From Chryseobacterium sp. FH2 (GTDB lineage Bacteria > Bacteroidota > Bacteroidia > Flavobacteriales > Weeksellaceae), in contig NZ_LFNE01000001.1 in assembly GCF_001045455.1 (NCBI RefSeq), forward strand, positions 1 to 64,000: a stretch of 64,000 bases of DNA. The letters run 5' to 3'. The notes beneath the pieces are model-generated. The model worked only from the letters and a program-made list of their open reading frames with translations, was not told the DNA's origin and searched no databases. Positions 27,981 through 37,501 of this stretch are shown piece by piece. The position numbers and the translations under genes are program-made. Each line of letters starts with the position of its first letter. Positions within the stretch are counted from its first letter, which is position 1.

Positions 27981-28733
27981 TTACGGATTTACAGCTATCT
28001 TCTGTCTTACTGCTTCGTACAAAATCGCTCCACAGGCTACAGAAACGTTTAGAGATTGGGTTTTACCTTCGATTGGTAGTTTTATCTTTTCATCTGCATG
28101 ATGTAGGACCTCTTTAGAAATTCCTGTTTCCTCATTACCCATTACAATAGCGCAAGGTTCGTTGAAATTAACATCATAAATCAGTTTTTGAGCCTTTTCG
28201 CTTGCTGCAAAAACCGCAATTCCGCTTTGCTGAAGGAAATCTACAACATGAGCTAAATTGGGCTCTTTACATATTTTTACATTATAAAGTGCTCCGGCAG
28301 AAGTCTTTATTGCGTCAGAATTAATCGGTGCAGCTCCTTTTTCAGGAATAATGACAGCGTCTATTCCTACACATTCTGCTGTTCTGCAGATTGCTCCGAA
28401 ATTTCTCACATCTGTCAATCTATCCAGTATCAATAAAAAAGGGGTTTTCCCATCTTCAAATAATTGAGGCACAATGTCTTCGACTTTATGAAAAGGCACA
28501 TCTGAAATGAATGCTACAACACCCTGATGGTTTTTTCTTGTAAATCTGTTCAGTTTTTCAACCGGAACGTAGTTGGGACGGATTTTATTTTTAGCTAAAA
28601 TTGTCTTTAATTCTGCATAAATATCTCCTTGCAGGGCATTTTGCACGAAGACTTTGTCAATCGTTTTTCCTGCTTCAATAGCTTCAATTACGGGACGAAG
28701 CCCGAAAATAAAATCGTCTTTTTTATCTGTCAT
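27981..28733 (-). CDS. rlmB: 23S rRNA (guanosine-2'-O)-methyltransferase
   Basis: 250 residues. FIFGLRPVIEAIEAGK and VFVQNALQG in the N-terminal substrate-binding domain, then the SPOUT core: LILDRLTDVRNFGAICRTAE, INSDAIKTSAGAL, IVMGNEETGIS and IKLPIEGKTQSLNVSVACG, the knotted motif of the TrmH/RlmB family. It methylates G2251 (E. coli numbering) of 23S rRNA. It starts 1 nt after the stop of the DinB-like gene, so the two are translationally linked. Confidence 0.9.
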   Translation of the reverse strand: MTDKKDDFIFGLRPVIEAIEAGKTIDKVFVQNALQGDIYAELKTILAKNKIRPNYVPVEKLNRFTRKNHQGVVAFISDVPFHKVEDIVPQLFEDGKTPFLLILDRLTDVRNFGAICRTAECVGIDAVIIPEKGAAPINSDAIKTSAGALYNVKICKEPNLAHVVDFLQQSGIAVFAASEKAQKLIYDVNFNEPCAIVMGNEETGISKEVLHHADEKIKLPIEGKTQSLNVSVACGAILYEAVRQKIAVNP

Positions 28734-28734
28734 T

Positions 28735-29205
28735 TTAATATTTTTCTCCTAAAATTGCTCTTTTCTGGGACATGATATAGCCATAATGAAGGCTTTCATG
28801 CATGTTGTTGAAAATAATGGCATCCTGAATACTCTTCAAATCCATCCCGAAACTTGTAGTGTAAGGTGTGTAATCTGAAAAGAAATCGCTGTCATAATCC
28901 TTCATCAAAATTTTAGAGGTTTCAGTTAATAAAAACTCTAAATCTTCCACTTCTGATTTTTGAACGTTTAAATTAGGTAAAGTTCCTTTTTTGTACGTTT
29001 CAATCCAATATTTATCAATTCTGAAAGGGTTTCCGCTTAAGTAATAATGCAAAAGCTGCTGTGTGGCAACGGTATGCGCGATATTCCAGTAAATATTATT
29101 GTTAAAACCATCCGGAATAAACAAAAGGTCTTCATGAGAAGTGTTTTGTAGAATATCCAAAAGGTTTCTTCTTACCTGTCTGTGGGCTTGAAAATGATAA
29201 TTCAT
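28735..29205 (-). CDS. DinB-like protein
   Basis: 156 residues, all-helical, with HFQAHRQVRRNLLDILQ at the start, NIYWNIAHTVATQQLLHYYLSG in the middle and NNMHESLHYGYIMSQKRAI at the end. The three His/His/His-type positions (N-terminal region, IAHT, NMHESLHYGY) fit a DinB-like metal-binding four-helix bundle. Precise role unknown. It starts a two-gene operon with rlmB. A TATTTTTATG-type A/T element lies upstream, but no perfect promoter. Confidence 0.7.
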   Translation of the reverse strand: MNYHFQAHRQVRRNLLDILQNTSHEDLLFIPDGFNNNIYWNIAHTVATQQLLHYYLSGNPFRIDKYWIETYKKGTLPNLNVQKSEVEDLEFLLTETSKILMKDYDSDFFSDYTPYTTSFGMDLKSIQDAIIFNNMHESLHYGYIMSQKRAILGEKY

Positions 29206-29456
29206 TTTGCAAAATTTTTAATCACCAAAAATAGTTTAATAAACTGGAAATGACAATTTTTGAATGGCAGATTAAAGCAAAATTTATATATTTTTATGAA
29301 AAAATTGAATAATGTTGTTGAGTTTTAAGGTTTCAACTATTCTCAATCTCGCATTATTGCTGGAATATTTAACAAACTTTAACTCAAATATGGCATTAAT
29401 TGTGTTGATTAATGCAAGTATTTATTAGAAATTTACCAATTATTTTAAATTAACCT

Positions 29457-30461
29457 ATGTCAGATACATATCAAGCAGAAGATATTCGTCAGTTGACGGA
29501 AAAAGTAAAGGAAAAAAATTACTTGTTTTCTCTTCTGAGGCAGGAAATCAACAAAGTTATTATTGGTCAGGAATATATGATAGACCGTCTTTTAGTAGGA
29601 CTTCTGGGGAATGGTCATGTTCTTTTGGAAGGAGTTCCTGGCCTAGCGAAAACTTTGGCGATAAAGACGCTGGCAGAAGCTGTTCATGGTGACTTTTCAA
29701 GAATTCAGTTTACACCGGATTTGCTTCCTGCAGATGTGGTGGGAACAATGATTTATAATATCAAAGACAATGATTTTTCCATAAAGAGAGGTCCTGTTTT
29801 CGCCAATTTTGTACTTGCAGATGAGATCAATCGTGCTCCGGCAAAGGTTCAGTCTGCTCTTCTGGAAGTGATGCAGGAAAAACAGGTGACAATAGGAGAT
29901 GAGACGATGAAGCTTCCAAAGCCGTTTTTGGTATTGGCTACTCAAAATCCAATTGATCAGGAAGGTACTTATCTTTTGCCGGAAGCACAAAGTGACCGTT
30001 TTATGCTGAAATGCACCATTGATTATCCGAAATTCGAAGATGAAAGAACGGTTATGAGAATGGTTTCTACTTCTCATCAGCCTGAAATCAAGCCTGTGAT
30101 TTCCCTTCAGGATATTGTGGATGCGAAAGAATTGATTAATCAGATTTATCTTGACGAAAAGATTGAAAAATATATTCTGGATATGGTTTTTGCAACACGT
30201 TATCCTGAAAATTATGGTCTTTCAGAGCTTAAAAATTATATCGGTTTCGGAGCTTCTCCCAGAGCATCAATCAACCTGGCAATTGCATCCAGAGCATATG
30301 CATTCTTAAAAGGAAGGGCTTTTGTTATTCCTGAAGATGTAAAAGAATTGGCAAAAGATGTATTGAGGCATAGAATTGGCTTAACTTTCGAGGCAGAAGC
30401 AGAAGAAATTTCATCAGAAGAAATTATCAATAGAATTTTAGCGAAAATTCAGGCTCCGTAA
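29457..30461 (+). CDS. MoxR-family AAA+ ATPase
   Basis: 334 residues. Walker A GVPGLAKTLA (about residues 60-69), Walker B FVLADEINRAPAKVQ, sensor 1 LATQNPIDQEGTYLLPEAQ, and the arginine/sensor-2 side ASPRASINLAIASRAYA. A MoxR-type chaperone paired with DUF58 and VWA proteins. It heads the Bat operon, which in this phylum is linked to aerotolerance or envelope stress. Its stop overlaps the start of the next gene by one base (TAATG). Cytoplasmic. Confidence 0.9.
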   Translation: MSDTYQAEDIRQLTEKVKEKNYLFSLLRQEINKVIIGQEYMIDRLLVGLLGNGHVLLEGVPGLAKTLAIKTLAEAVHGDFSRIQFTPDLLPADVVGTMIYNIKDNDFSIKRGPVFANFVLADEINRAPAKVQSALLEVMQEKQVTIGDETMKLPKPFLVLATQNPIDQEGTYLLPEAQSDRFMLKCTIDYPKFEDERTVMRMVSTSHQPEIKPVISLQDIVDAKELINQIYLDEKIEKYILDMVFATRYPENYGLSELKNYIGFGASPRASINLAIASRAYAFLKGRAFVIPEDVKELAKDVLRHRIGLTFEAEAEEISSEEIINRILAKIQAP

Positions 30462-30916
30462 TGAGTGAAGTTGTGATTAGAAAAGCAATTCAGGAAGATT
30501 GTGCTCCGATGTTGGATCTGATTAAAGAATTGGCTGATTATGAAAAAGCTTTACATGAAGTTACTTTGACTTTAAAGCAATTTACTGAGGACGGATTCGG
30601 AAAATCGCCGGTCTGGGGAGCTTTTGTTGCTGAATTTAATGGAGCAATTGTTGGGATATCATTATACTACGACAGATATTCAACCTGGAAAGGAAGAAGA
30701 TTATATTTGGAAGATTTAGTTGTGACAGAAAAATTGAGGGGAAAACAAATCGGGAAGAAATTATTTGATGCAACCTTAGAACACGGAAAGTCAAATCAGT
30801 ACAGCGGAATGGTTTTTCAGGTGTTAAATTGGAACAAACCGGCAATTAATTTCTATCAAAAGTACAATCCGAAATTTGATGATGAATGGTTTAATGTTTC
30901 GATTGAATTCAAATAG
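30461..30916 (+). CDS. GNAT N-acetyltransferase
   Basis: 151 residues. Standard GNAT order: VIRKAIQEDCAPMLDLI, GAIVGISLYYDRYSTWKGRR, LYLEDLVVTEKLRGKQIGKKLF (acetyl-CoA V-x-x-x-x-R-G-x-G/A-like motif), then VLNWNKPAINFYQKYN. The start overlaps the moxR stop by one base. It sits inside the Bat operon between the AAA+ and the DUF58 genes, which is not its usual place. Substrate unknown. Confidence 0.85.
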   Translation: MSEVVIRKAIQEDCAPMLDLIKELADYEKALHEVTLTLKQFTEDGFGKSPVWGAFVAEFNGAIVGISLYYDRYSTWKGRRLYLEDLVVTEKLRGKQIGKKLFDATLEHGKSNQYSGMVFQVLNWNKPAINFYQKYNPKFDDEWFNVSIEFK

Positions 30917-30991
30917 ACGAAAGAGGGGAAGATGCTGAAATTTTTTGAAAACGCTACAACACTTAAACTCTAATACACTCAAACTTAAGAG

Positions 30992-31855
30992 ATGCAGATA
31001 AAAGATATTGTAAAAAAAGTAAAGCAGATAGAAATTCGTACTCGAAAGAAGACGGAGGCCTCTCTGATGGGACAATATCACAGTGCTTTTAAAGGTCAAG
31101 GGATGACTTTTTCAGAGGTTCGCCCGTACCAGTTTGGAGACGAAATCCGAAGAATTGACTGGAATAAGACGGCACGTTTCCGTGAACCCTTTGTAAAGGT
31201 GATGGAAGAGGAAAGGGAACTGACAATGATGCTGGTTGTAGATATTTCTGCTTCGATGGATTATGGTACAAAAACTCAGCTGAAAAGGGAATTTGTTGCT
31301 GAAATTGCTGCAAGTTTGGGCTTTTCTGCTGCCGGAAATAACGATAAGGTGGGACTGATTTTATTTGCTGATAAAGTCTATAAAGTAATTCCGCCACAAA
31401 AAGGAAGAAAACATATTCTTTCGATTATCAGTAATATTTTAACAGCTGATTATGTTCCCGCAGAGTCAAAAATAGACAAAGCGATGGAATATATGATGGG
31501 GATTTTTAAAAGAAAATCTTTAGTTTTCCTTTTTTCTGATTTTGAAGATGGATATGATTCTAAAATGCTGAGAGTGGCATCTAAAAAACATCAACTGTTG
31601 GGAATGAGGATTTATGATGAAAAAGACAATGAAATTCCTGATGTTGGTTATACCTTATTATGTGATGCAGAAACAGGAAAACAGGTTTGGGCGAATACTT
31701 CAAGTGCAAGGTGGAGATATACTTTTGCGGAAGCTCAGAAACAGAAATTGAAAGCTTTGGAAGAAGACTTTGCCAATAGTTCGGCCAGTTTTATGAATAT
31801 TAATACCGGTGAGGATTATTCAAAATTATTGTATAATTATTTTCAAAAGAAATAA
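30992..31855 (+). CDS. DUF58-domain protein of Bat operon
   Basis: 287 residues, no membrane segment. DUF58 features: RPYQFGDEIRRIDWNKTAR (typical core), then a VWA-like stretch VVDISASMDYGTKTQL with MIDAS-like D-x-S-x-S, and KVGLILFADKVYKVIPPQKGRKH. Such proteins bridge MoxR ATPases and the VWA proteins. A 75-nt gap separates it from the GNAT gene. Cytoplasmic. Confidence 0.85.
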   Translation: MQIKDIVKKVKQIEIRTRKKTEASLMGQYHSAFKGQGMTFSEVRPYQFGDEIRRIDWNKTARFREPFVKVMEEERELTMMLVVDISASMDYGTKTQLKREFVAEIAASLGFSAAGNNDKVGLILFADKVYKVIPPQKGRKHILSIISNILTADYVPAESKIDKAMEYMMGIFKRKSLVFLFSDFEDGYDSKMLRVASKKHQLLGMRIYDEKDNEIPDVGYTLLCDAETGKQVWANTSSARWRYTFAEAQKQKLKALEEDFANSSASFMNINTGEDYSKLLYNYFQKK

Positions 31856-31870
31856 ATGTTATGTGGTAAG

Positions 31871-31961
31871 TTTGTCATCTGAACGAGCGAATGCACGGCG
31901 AAGAATCTCTATAAACAGCCAAAAATGCTTAGACTTTCCCTGACTTCGAAATGACGAATTT
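31871..31961. repeat. Candidate dispersed intergenic repeat fragment
   Basis: GTCATCTGAACGAG ... GGCGAAGAATCTCT ... CTTCGAAATGAC. The ends are weakly inverted (GTCAT/ATGAC), and the inner motif is like the 'GTCATTCTGAACGAA...GAATCTC' elements repeated in many Chryseobacterium genomes. Only one copy lies here, so repeat status is inferred by recall. Confidence 0.35.
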
Positions 31962-31979
31962 ACTTAATCATTAAACGTA

Positions 31980-32885
31980 ATGATGAAATTGAGAAAACTA
32001 TTATTTATATTTTGTTTTTTAATCTGTGCAAATGCTTTTTCACAGTTACTTTCTTCTACCATTGAGAAGAAAACTATTGCTTTAGGAGAAGTGAATCACT
32101 TTGTAGTAACGATCAATAATCTTAGGAATGAGCAGGTTTCTGCGGCTCCGCAAAATGAATTGCTACCTTTCCATTTTGAAGAAATAAAAGACAGTATTGC
32201 CCAAAATCCTGATATATATTATAGAAGAATTGACTTTGCGGTATATGAAGAAGGGAAATTTACCATTCCTGAACTTGAATTTAAAGTGGGAGGAAAAGTT
32301 TTAAAAACAATACCTTACGAAATAGATGTCATTAATACAGCTCAAAAAGGAGATCCCATTAATGATATTATGAAAAATAAGGAAGTAAAACTCGAAGCGG
32401 CTGATTATTGGGAGCTGTACAAATTTTATATTTTGGCAGCGATTGCTGTTGTTTGCCTGATTATAGCAATTATTATGTTTGTGAAATGGGGAAGGAAATC
32501 GAAGAGTTCACCTGTTGTTGCCACTAATCAGACTTTAAAGGAGCTTGATTCTCTCAGAAAGAAAAAGTATGTGGAAACAGGAAATTACCGTTCATTCTAT
32601 GTTGAATTAATTGATATTTCAAGAAATTTTATCACCAAACAATATCACTTACCGGCTGATGTTTTATTGACGGATGATTTGGTTGATTTGATGAAAAAAA
32701 ATAATACGATATCTCAGGAAAATGAAAGGGTAGTGGAAGATGTGTTTTTAAGAGGTGACTTGGTGAAATTTGCCAAAACATTTCCTGATAAAGAAACGAT
32801 GGAAAAAGATCTTGCAGATATCAGCGATTTTGTGAGAAGATCTTCAAAAGATTTAGAATTTGAAAACTTGAGAAAGGATGTTTAA
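31980..32885 (+). CDS. Exported Bat-operon protein (BatD-like / DUF4381-type)
   Basis: 301 residues, signal peptide ending ANAFSQ. Periplasmic beta domain (IALGEVNHFVVTINNL), one membrane helix (LYKFYILAAIAVVCLIIAIIM, about 140-162), then a cytoplasmic helical tail with CWWA-like features (YRSFYVELIDISRNFITKQYHLPADV). It stands between DUF58 and batA, where many Flavobacteriales have a similar gene. Function unknown, but it is tightly linked: the downstream batA start overlaps by 8 nt. Confidence 0.7.
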   Translation: MMKLRKLLFIFCFLICANAFSQLLSSTIEKKTIALGEVNHFVVTINNLRNEQVSAAPQNELLPFHFEEIKDSIAQNPDIYYRRIDFAVYEEGKFTIPELEFKVGGKVLKTIPYEIDVINTAQKGDPINDIMKNKEVKLEAADYWELYKFYILAAIAVVCLIIAIIMFVKWGRKSKSSPVVATNQTLKELDSLRKKKYVETGNYRSFYVELIDISRNFITKQYHLPADVLLTDDLVDLMKKNNTISQENERVVEDVFLRGDLVKFAKTFPDKETMEKDLADISDFVRRSSKDLEFENLRKDV

Positions 32886-33870
32886 TTTTGAATTTTATAG
32901 CCCTTGGTTTTTAATCCTTTTTCTATTGTTTATACCTCTGCTTTTCAGAGATATAAGTAAACGAAAAAGAAAAGGTATTAAAGTTCCAACGGTTAAAAAT
33001 ATGAACGCCGGCGGGGGGATTTTGCCTGTACTTTTTTTACTTAAAATATCAAAGTACATCATACTTTCTGCATTGATTATTGCGATGGCAAGACCTCGTA
33101 CTTTTACTATTTCTCAAGACCGGGATGATACAAAAGGAATAGATATCATGCTTTCTGTAGATGTTTCTTTGAGTATGTTGGCGAAAGATTTAACACCTGA
33201 CCGTTTGACAGCCCTTAGAGATATTGCCATAAAATTCGTAGATAAACGTCCAAACGACAGATTAGGTTTAGTGACTTATTCAGGAGAGGCTTTTACAAAA
33301 GTCCCGGTAACTTCCGATCATCAGGTTGTTATTGATGAGCTGAAAAATCTTAATCCTCTGGAACTTCAGCCCGGAACTGCGATCGGAGAAGGGCTATCTG
33401 TCGCGGTAAATCATCTTAAAAATAGTAAGGCAAAAAGTAAAATCATTATTTTAATGACGGATGGTGTGAATACTATTGAAAATGCAATGCCTGCACAAGT
33501 AGCCGCAGAATTGGCAAAAAACAATAATATTAAAGTATATGCAATCGGAATTGGGACAAATGGTTATGCCCTGATGCCAACTCAGACTGATATTTTTGGA
33601 GATTTAGTTTTTACTGAAACTGAAGTGAAAATTGATGAGCCGGTTTTGAAAGAAATTGCTCAGATGACTGGTGGAAAGTACTTTAGAGCTACTTCAAACA
33701 ATAGTCTGGAGGAAGTTTATGATGAAATTAATCAATTGGAAAAATCTGATGTAAAGGTTTCCAAACTATATAATTACGCGGAATATTTTAAATTTTTTCT
33801 TTGGATAGCGTTGGGAATGCTAGTGTTTGATGCGTTGCTAAGATGGGTTTTATATAAATTTTTAAGCTGA
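32878..33870 (+). CDS. batA: VWA-domain protein BatA
   Basis: 330 residues. Two N-terminal membrane helices (WFLILFLLFIPLLF; ISKYIILSALIIAMA), VWA domain with MIDAS motif DVSLSM and a threonine in the TPDRLTAL region, then MTDGVNTIENA, and a C-terminal helix (FLWIALGMLVFDALL). BatA and BatB are membrane-bound VWA proteins of the aerotolerance system. The start lies 8 nt inside the preceding gene; its stop TGA overlaps the start of batB by one base. Confidence 0.85.
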   Translation: MFNFEFYSPWFLILFLLFIPLLFRDISKRKRKGIKVPTVKNMNAGGGILPVLFLLKISKYIILSALIIAMARPRTFTISQDRDDTKGIDIMLSVDVSLSMLAKDLTPDRLTALRDIAIKFVDKRPNDRLGLVTYSGEAFTKVPVTSDHQVVIDELKNLNPLELQPGTAIGEGLSVAVNHLKNSKAKSKIIILMTDGVNTIENAMPAQVAAELAKNNNIKVYAIGIGTNGYALMPTQTDIFGDLVFTETEVKIDEPVLKEIAQMTGGKYFRATSNNSLEEVYDEINQLEKSDVKVSKLYNYAEYFKFFLWIALGMLVFDALLRWVLYKFLS

Positions 33871-34877
33871 TGGATTGGTATTTAGGAAATTATTGGTATT
33901 TATTGTTGCTGTTGCTTTTGCCGCTGTTAGCCGTCTTTTTGATTCGTTATTTAAAATGGAAAAAGAAGAAAAGAGAAGTTTTTGCAGAAAGTAAGTTCCA
34001 TGATGATTTATTTGAAAAAAAATCTGGTTTTACGAAATTTTTTCCTGTTTTATACCTTTTGGGGACATTATTCCTGATTTTTTCAATTATTGATTTATTA
34101 AACGGGGCAGAAGAAGTTAAAACAAATCAGAGGATGAATAATGTAATTTTTATGCTGGATGTTTCCAACTCAATGAATGCAGAAGATATTGAGCCAAGTC
34201 GTTTGACCGAAGCAAAAAATCTGATGATAAATACAATGCAGAAATTGAAAAGTGATAAAGTTGGGATTGTGATTTTTGCGGGAGAAGCGACATCTATTAT
34301 GCCTTTAACAACAGATTATAATTCTGCCGAAACTTATATCAATGCTGTTGAAACAAATTCAATGCAGATTCAGGGGACTGATTTTTTAAAAGCAATGCAG
34401 GCAGCAGCTAATAAGTTTAAAAACGTAAATAAAGATTCAAGAAAAATTGTTTTGTTGAGTGACGGTGAAGATAATGAAGGAAATGACAATGCAGCTATAA
34501 AACTGGCGAATAAAGAAGGGATAATGGTTACTTCAGTTGGAATCGGAACTGACGAAGGAGCTCCTGTTCCTGAATATGTTTTTGGACAATTAATGGGTTA
34601 TAAATCAGATGTAAGCGGACAGACCGTGATTTCCAAAAGACAAACTGAAGCCTTGAAGAAAATGGCAGAGGGAACGGGTGGAAGCTATATTGATGGAAAC
34701 AATATTAACGAAGCTCCGGACAGAATTATTGATGCTTTAAACAAAAAGCAGTCATCCTCACTAACCACGGTAAAATCTCAAAATGCTAATCACTATTACC
34801 AATATTTTTTAGCAGTATCAATATTCTTTTTCTTTTTAATCTACCTTATTAACCCAAAACGAGACTTTAATGTTTGA
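33870..34877 (+). CDS. batB: VWA-domain protein BatB
   Basis: 335 residues. N-terminal membrane helices (WYLLLLLLLPLLAVFLI; FPVLYLLGTLFLIFSII), VWA with MIDAS D-V-S-N-S-M, LLSDGEDNEGND, a threonine position in TSIMPLTTDYN, and a C-terminal helix (YFLAVSIFFFFLIYLI). Start codon overlaps the batA stop. Partner of BatA in a periplasm-facing complex. Confidence 0.85.
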   Translation: MDWYLGNYWYLLLLLLLPLLAVFLIRYLKWKKKKREVFAESKFHDDLFEKKSGFTKFFPVLYLLGTLFLIFSIIDLLNGAEEVKTNQRMNNVIFMLDVSNSMNAEDIEPSRLTEAKNLMINTMQKLKSDKVGIVIFAGEATSIMPLTTDYNSAETYINAVETNSMQIQGTDFLKAMQAAANKFKNVNKDSRKIVLLSDGEDNEGNDNAAIKLANKEGIMVTSVGIGTDEGAPVPEYVFGQLMGYKSDVSGQTVISKRQTEALKKMAEGTGGSYIDGNNINEAPDRIIDALNKKQSSSLTTVKSQNANHYYQYFLAVSIFFFFLIYLINPKRDFNV

Positions 34878-34977
34878 TTTTTACGCTTGTTTATCAGGGT
34901 TTTAATTGGATATTTTAACCGAATTTTAACAAATAAAACGCTGTTTCTTAACATATAAAGGAATAATTTTGCATTGT

Positions 34978-35724
34978 ATGAATACTAAAATCATATTTTT
35001 ATCGTTAATATTTGCTTTTGCATTCTCAAACTTTGCGTTTGGGCAAGAAAGTTACAGGACTTTGGTATTTGAAGGCAATCAGAAATTTAACGGTAAAGAT
35101 TATGACGGAGCGTCTGCTAAATACTTTGAAGCGGTAAAATCTAACAGAAAAGAATTTACTGCTCATTACAATTTGGCAAATGCATTGTATAAAAGCAAAA
35201 AGTATGAGGAGGCTAAAACAGAATTTGAAAGAGCACAGAAATTGGCTCAGACACTTCCTGATAAAGCAGCGGCTCTTCATAATATGGGCAACACTTATAT
35301 GCAGATGAATCAGCCTGAGCAGGCTGCAAATTTTTATAAGCAGGCTCTGAAACAAGATCCTTACAACGAGGCAACAAGAAAGAATTATGAGATTGCCAAG
35401 TTAAAAGAAAAAGAAAATCAACAGAAGAAAAACCAGCAAAATAACTCAGGTAAAGGAGGCGGTGGCAAAGACCAAAAACAGAATGATGATCAAAAAGGAG
35501 ATCCTAAAGATAAAAACCAGGACAAAGGAAGCGGAAAGCAAAATCAGGGTGATAGTCAACAGGGAAAAGATCCTAATCAGAATCAAAATAATGAAGGCAA
35601 AATGCCTAAAGATCTCGAAGACGCAATTTTAAATAAAGTAAGCGATAAAGAAAGAGAAACCGCCAGAAGAATTTTGAATAAAAATTCTTATTCGATGCCT
35701 GAGAGCAACGAGAAAGATTGGTGA
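34978..35724 (+). CDS. batC: TPR protein BatC
   Basis: 248 residues from the ATG at 34978; an earlier TTG frame is unlikely. Signal peptide ending FAFGQ. TPR-like repeats at about residues 25-140 (FTAHYNLANALYKSKKYEEAKTEF; LHNMGNTYMQMNQPEQAANFY), then a Lys/Gln/Asn/Gly-rich low-complexity linker (about 145-210) and a short helix. Periplasmic scaffold of the Bat system. A TAATTTTG -7-like element just before the gene may give an internal promoter. Its TGA overlaps the ATG of batD. Confidence 0.8.
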   Translation: MNTKIIFLSLIFAFAFSNFAFGQESYRTLVFEGNQKFNGKDYDGASAKYFEAVKSNRKEFTAHYNLANALYKSKKYEEAKTEFERAQKLAQTLPDKAAALHNMGNTYMQMNQPEQAANFYKQALKQDPYNEATRKNYEIAKLKEKENQQKKNQQNNSGKGGGGKDQKQNDDQKGDPKDKNQDKGSGKQNQGDSQQGKDPNQNQNNEGKMPKDLEDAILNKVSDKERETARRILNKNSYSMPESNEKDW

Positions 35725-37457
35725 TGCAATATAGACTGATTTACATATTATTCCTTTTATCTTCCGTAATTTCTTACGGACAGGTGAATATTTCTATAGA
35801 CCCGGATAAGAATGATTATTCGGGCAAAGATGTTGTAAATCTTACGATTGTTTTGGAAATGAACGGTAGCGAATATAATCAGCAAACACCTATTCGCTTA
35901 CCTGACTTATCGAAATTTAACATTATCGGAAGCGGATCTGTCAACAATACCTACATTGATCCTGCAACCAATACTGTAATTACACAGCGGGTTTCACAAA
36001 TCGCTCTTGAACCGAAGCAAAAAGGTAAAATCAAAATTGGTTCGGTACTTGTCACGGTTAACAATAAAATTTATAAAACAGAACCATTCGACATTAATAT
36101 CAGAGATGTTGAAAAGAAATCTGTTGCCAATAATTCTAATGATCTCTATCTGAATATGGAGATTGAAGATCGTGACGTTTATCAGGACCAGCCTACAATC
36201 GCTGTCTTAAAAGCATATTCTAAAAACATGGATAATTTCAGGAAAGTGAAAAATATTCATCTTCCTAAACAAAATAATATCAATGTTTATCCTGTAAGTT
36301 TCACAAAATCGGATATTGATCCTTCAGCACCAGGAAGTATGTCTTCCCAGATTCTGGCTGTGTTTATGATATTTCCAAATGAAGCGGGCTATGTAGAAGT
36401 TCCTTCCGTTTCTGCTTCTGTGAGCTCTTATTCTAATAAAAATAAAGTTTTATCAAATAAAGTAAAACTTAATGTAAAAAAGCTTCCGGAGGGTTCTCCT
36501 GAATATTTTAAAAATGCAGTTGGGAATTTTAATGTAAGTGTGTACAGCGCCTCGAAAGAGAAGGCTGAGGTTAAAAAACCAATCAATGTAGTAGTGAAAG
36601 TGACAGGAGAAGGAAATTTATCGAATATGCAGCTGCCAACGCTTGAAGTGTCTCCGGATTATGATTTTTTTGCTCCGAAAATCACTTCTAATGTTGCACC
36701 GGGCACAACAGGAATTAAAGGTGAGATTCTTGCCAATTATATAGTTATTCCTAAAAAGGCTGGTGAAATTGCTATAAAAACAGAGCAGTTTGCTTTCTTT
36801 AATCCTGCGAGTAAGGAGTATGTAGATTTGGGACAGAAAATTTTAGCTTTAAATACATTCTCTCATGATCAAATCATGGAATCCCGTACAACCGTTGAAA
36901 AGGTTAATGAATATACAAATAGTTTTTTGGAAACGGTAAATACACCTGTTTTAAAAACAACCTCGTTTAAAGTTAAGGAAAAAAGTAAATTTAATTGGAA
37001 TGTTTTACTTACCAATGTAGGGATTCTTTTAGGTTTATTTATCGCTTATCTTGTATTTAAAAGTTGGCAAAAAAAACGTACTTTAGTTAAAGAAACTGTA
37101 TCTGAAAAATCTTTAGGCTCAGTCGCAGAGGCAGAAAACGAAATCAGAGAAAGATTAAAAACAGATATCTCTGATTACTTCAGCTATCTCGAAAATTTAA
37201 AAGATAATGCAGACTATAATAAGTTTTTTGCCACCATTGATGAGCTGGATTCTGAGGTGAGAAATCAGTATTTTCAAAGTTCTGACGAAGATTTTAAGGC
37301 TTTCTTAGAAAACTATAAAGGAGCTTCTGTTGCTGAGGAATATAGAAATCTTTTTCAAAGGATTCAGATAGAAAAGTTTGCTCCGGTAAAATCCCCTGAA
37401 GGAATTAATGAACTTTTGCATGCTATTGTTAATTTGTATTCTAAAATTAGCAAATAA
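35724..37457 (+). CDS. batD: BatD family oxygen-tolerance protein
   Basis: 577 residues from the ATG at 35724 (MQYRLIYILF), which overlaps the batC stop. Signal peptide ends SYGQ. Ig-like beta domains (DPDKNDYSGKDVVNLTIVLEM; GEGNLSNMQLPTLEV; ITSNVAPGTTGIKGEILANY), then one membrane helix (VLLTNVGILLGLFIAYLVF, about 425-445) and a cytoplasmic helical tail. Standard BatD architecture, last gene of the operon. Its tail has no recognised catalytic motif. Confidence 0.85.
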   Translation: MQYRLIYILFLLSSVISYGQVNISIDPDKNDYSGKDVVNLTIVLEMNGSEYNQQTPIRLPDLSKFNIIGSGSVNNTYIDPATNTVITQRVSQIALEPKQKGKIKIGSVLVTVNNKIYKTEPFDINIRDVEKKSVANNSNDLYLNMEIEDRDVYQDQPTIAVLKAYSKNMDNFRKVKNIHLPKQNNINVYPVSFTKSDIDPSAPGSMSSQILAVFMIFPNEAGYVEVPSVSASVSSYSNKNKVLSNKVKLNVKKLPEGSPEYFKNAVGNFNVSVYSASKEKAEVKKPINVVVKVTGEGNLSNMQLPTLEVSPDYDFFAPKITSNVAPGTTGIKGEILANYIVIPKKAGEIAIKTEQFAFFNPASKEYVDLGQKILALNTFSHDQIMESRTTVEKVNEYTNSFLETVNTPVLKTTSFKVKEKSKFNWNVLLTNVGILLGLFIAYLVFKSWQKKRTLVKETVSEKSLGSVAEAENEIRERLKTDISDYFSYLENLKDNADYNKFFATIDELDSEVRNQYFQSSDEDFKAFLENYKGASVAEEYRNLFQRIQIEKFAPVKSPEGINELLHAIVNLYSKISK

Positions 37458-37501
37458 TCAATTTATTTTCATATTTTTGCGAAATTTTTAATTACAAAGA
37501 G

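Noticed and set aside
29388..29405. TGGCAT near the MoxR gene start, considered as a sigma-54 site
   Set aside because: No TTGC at the -12 spacing.
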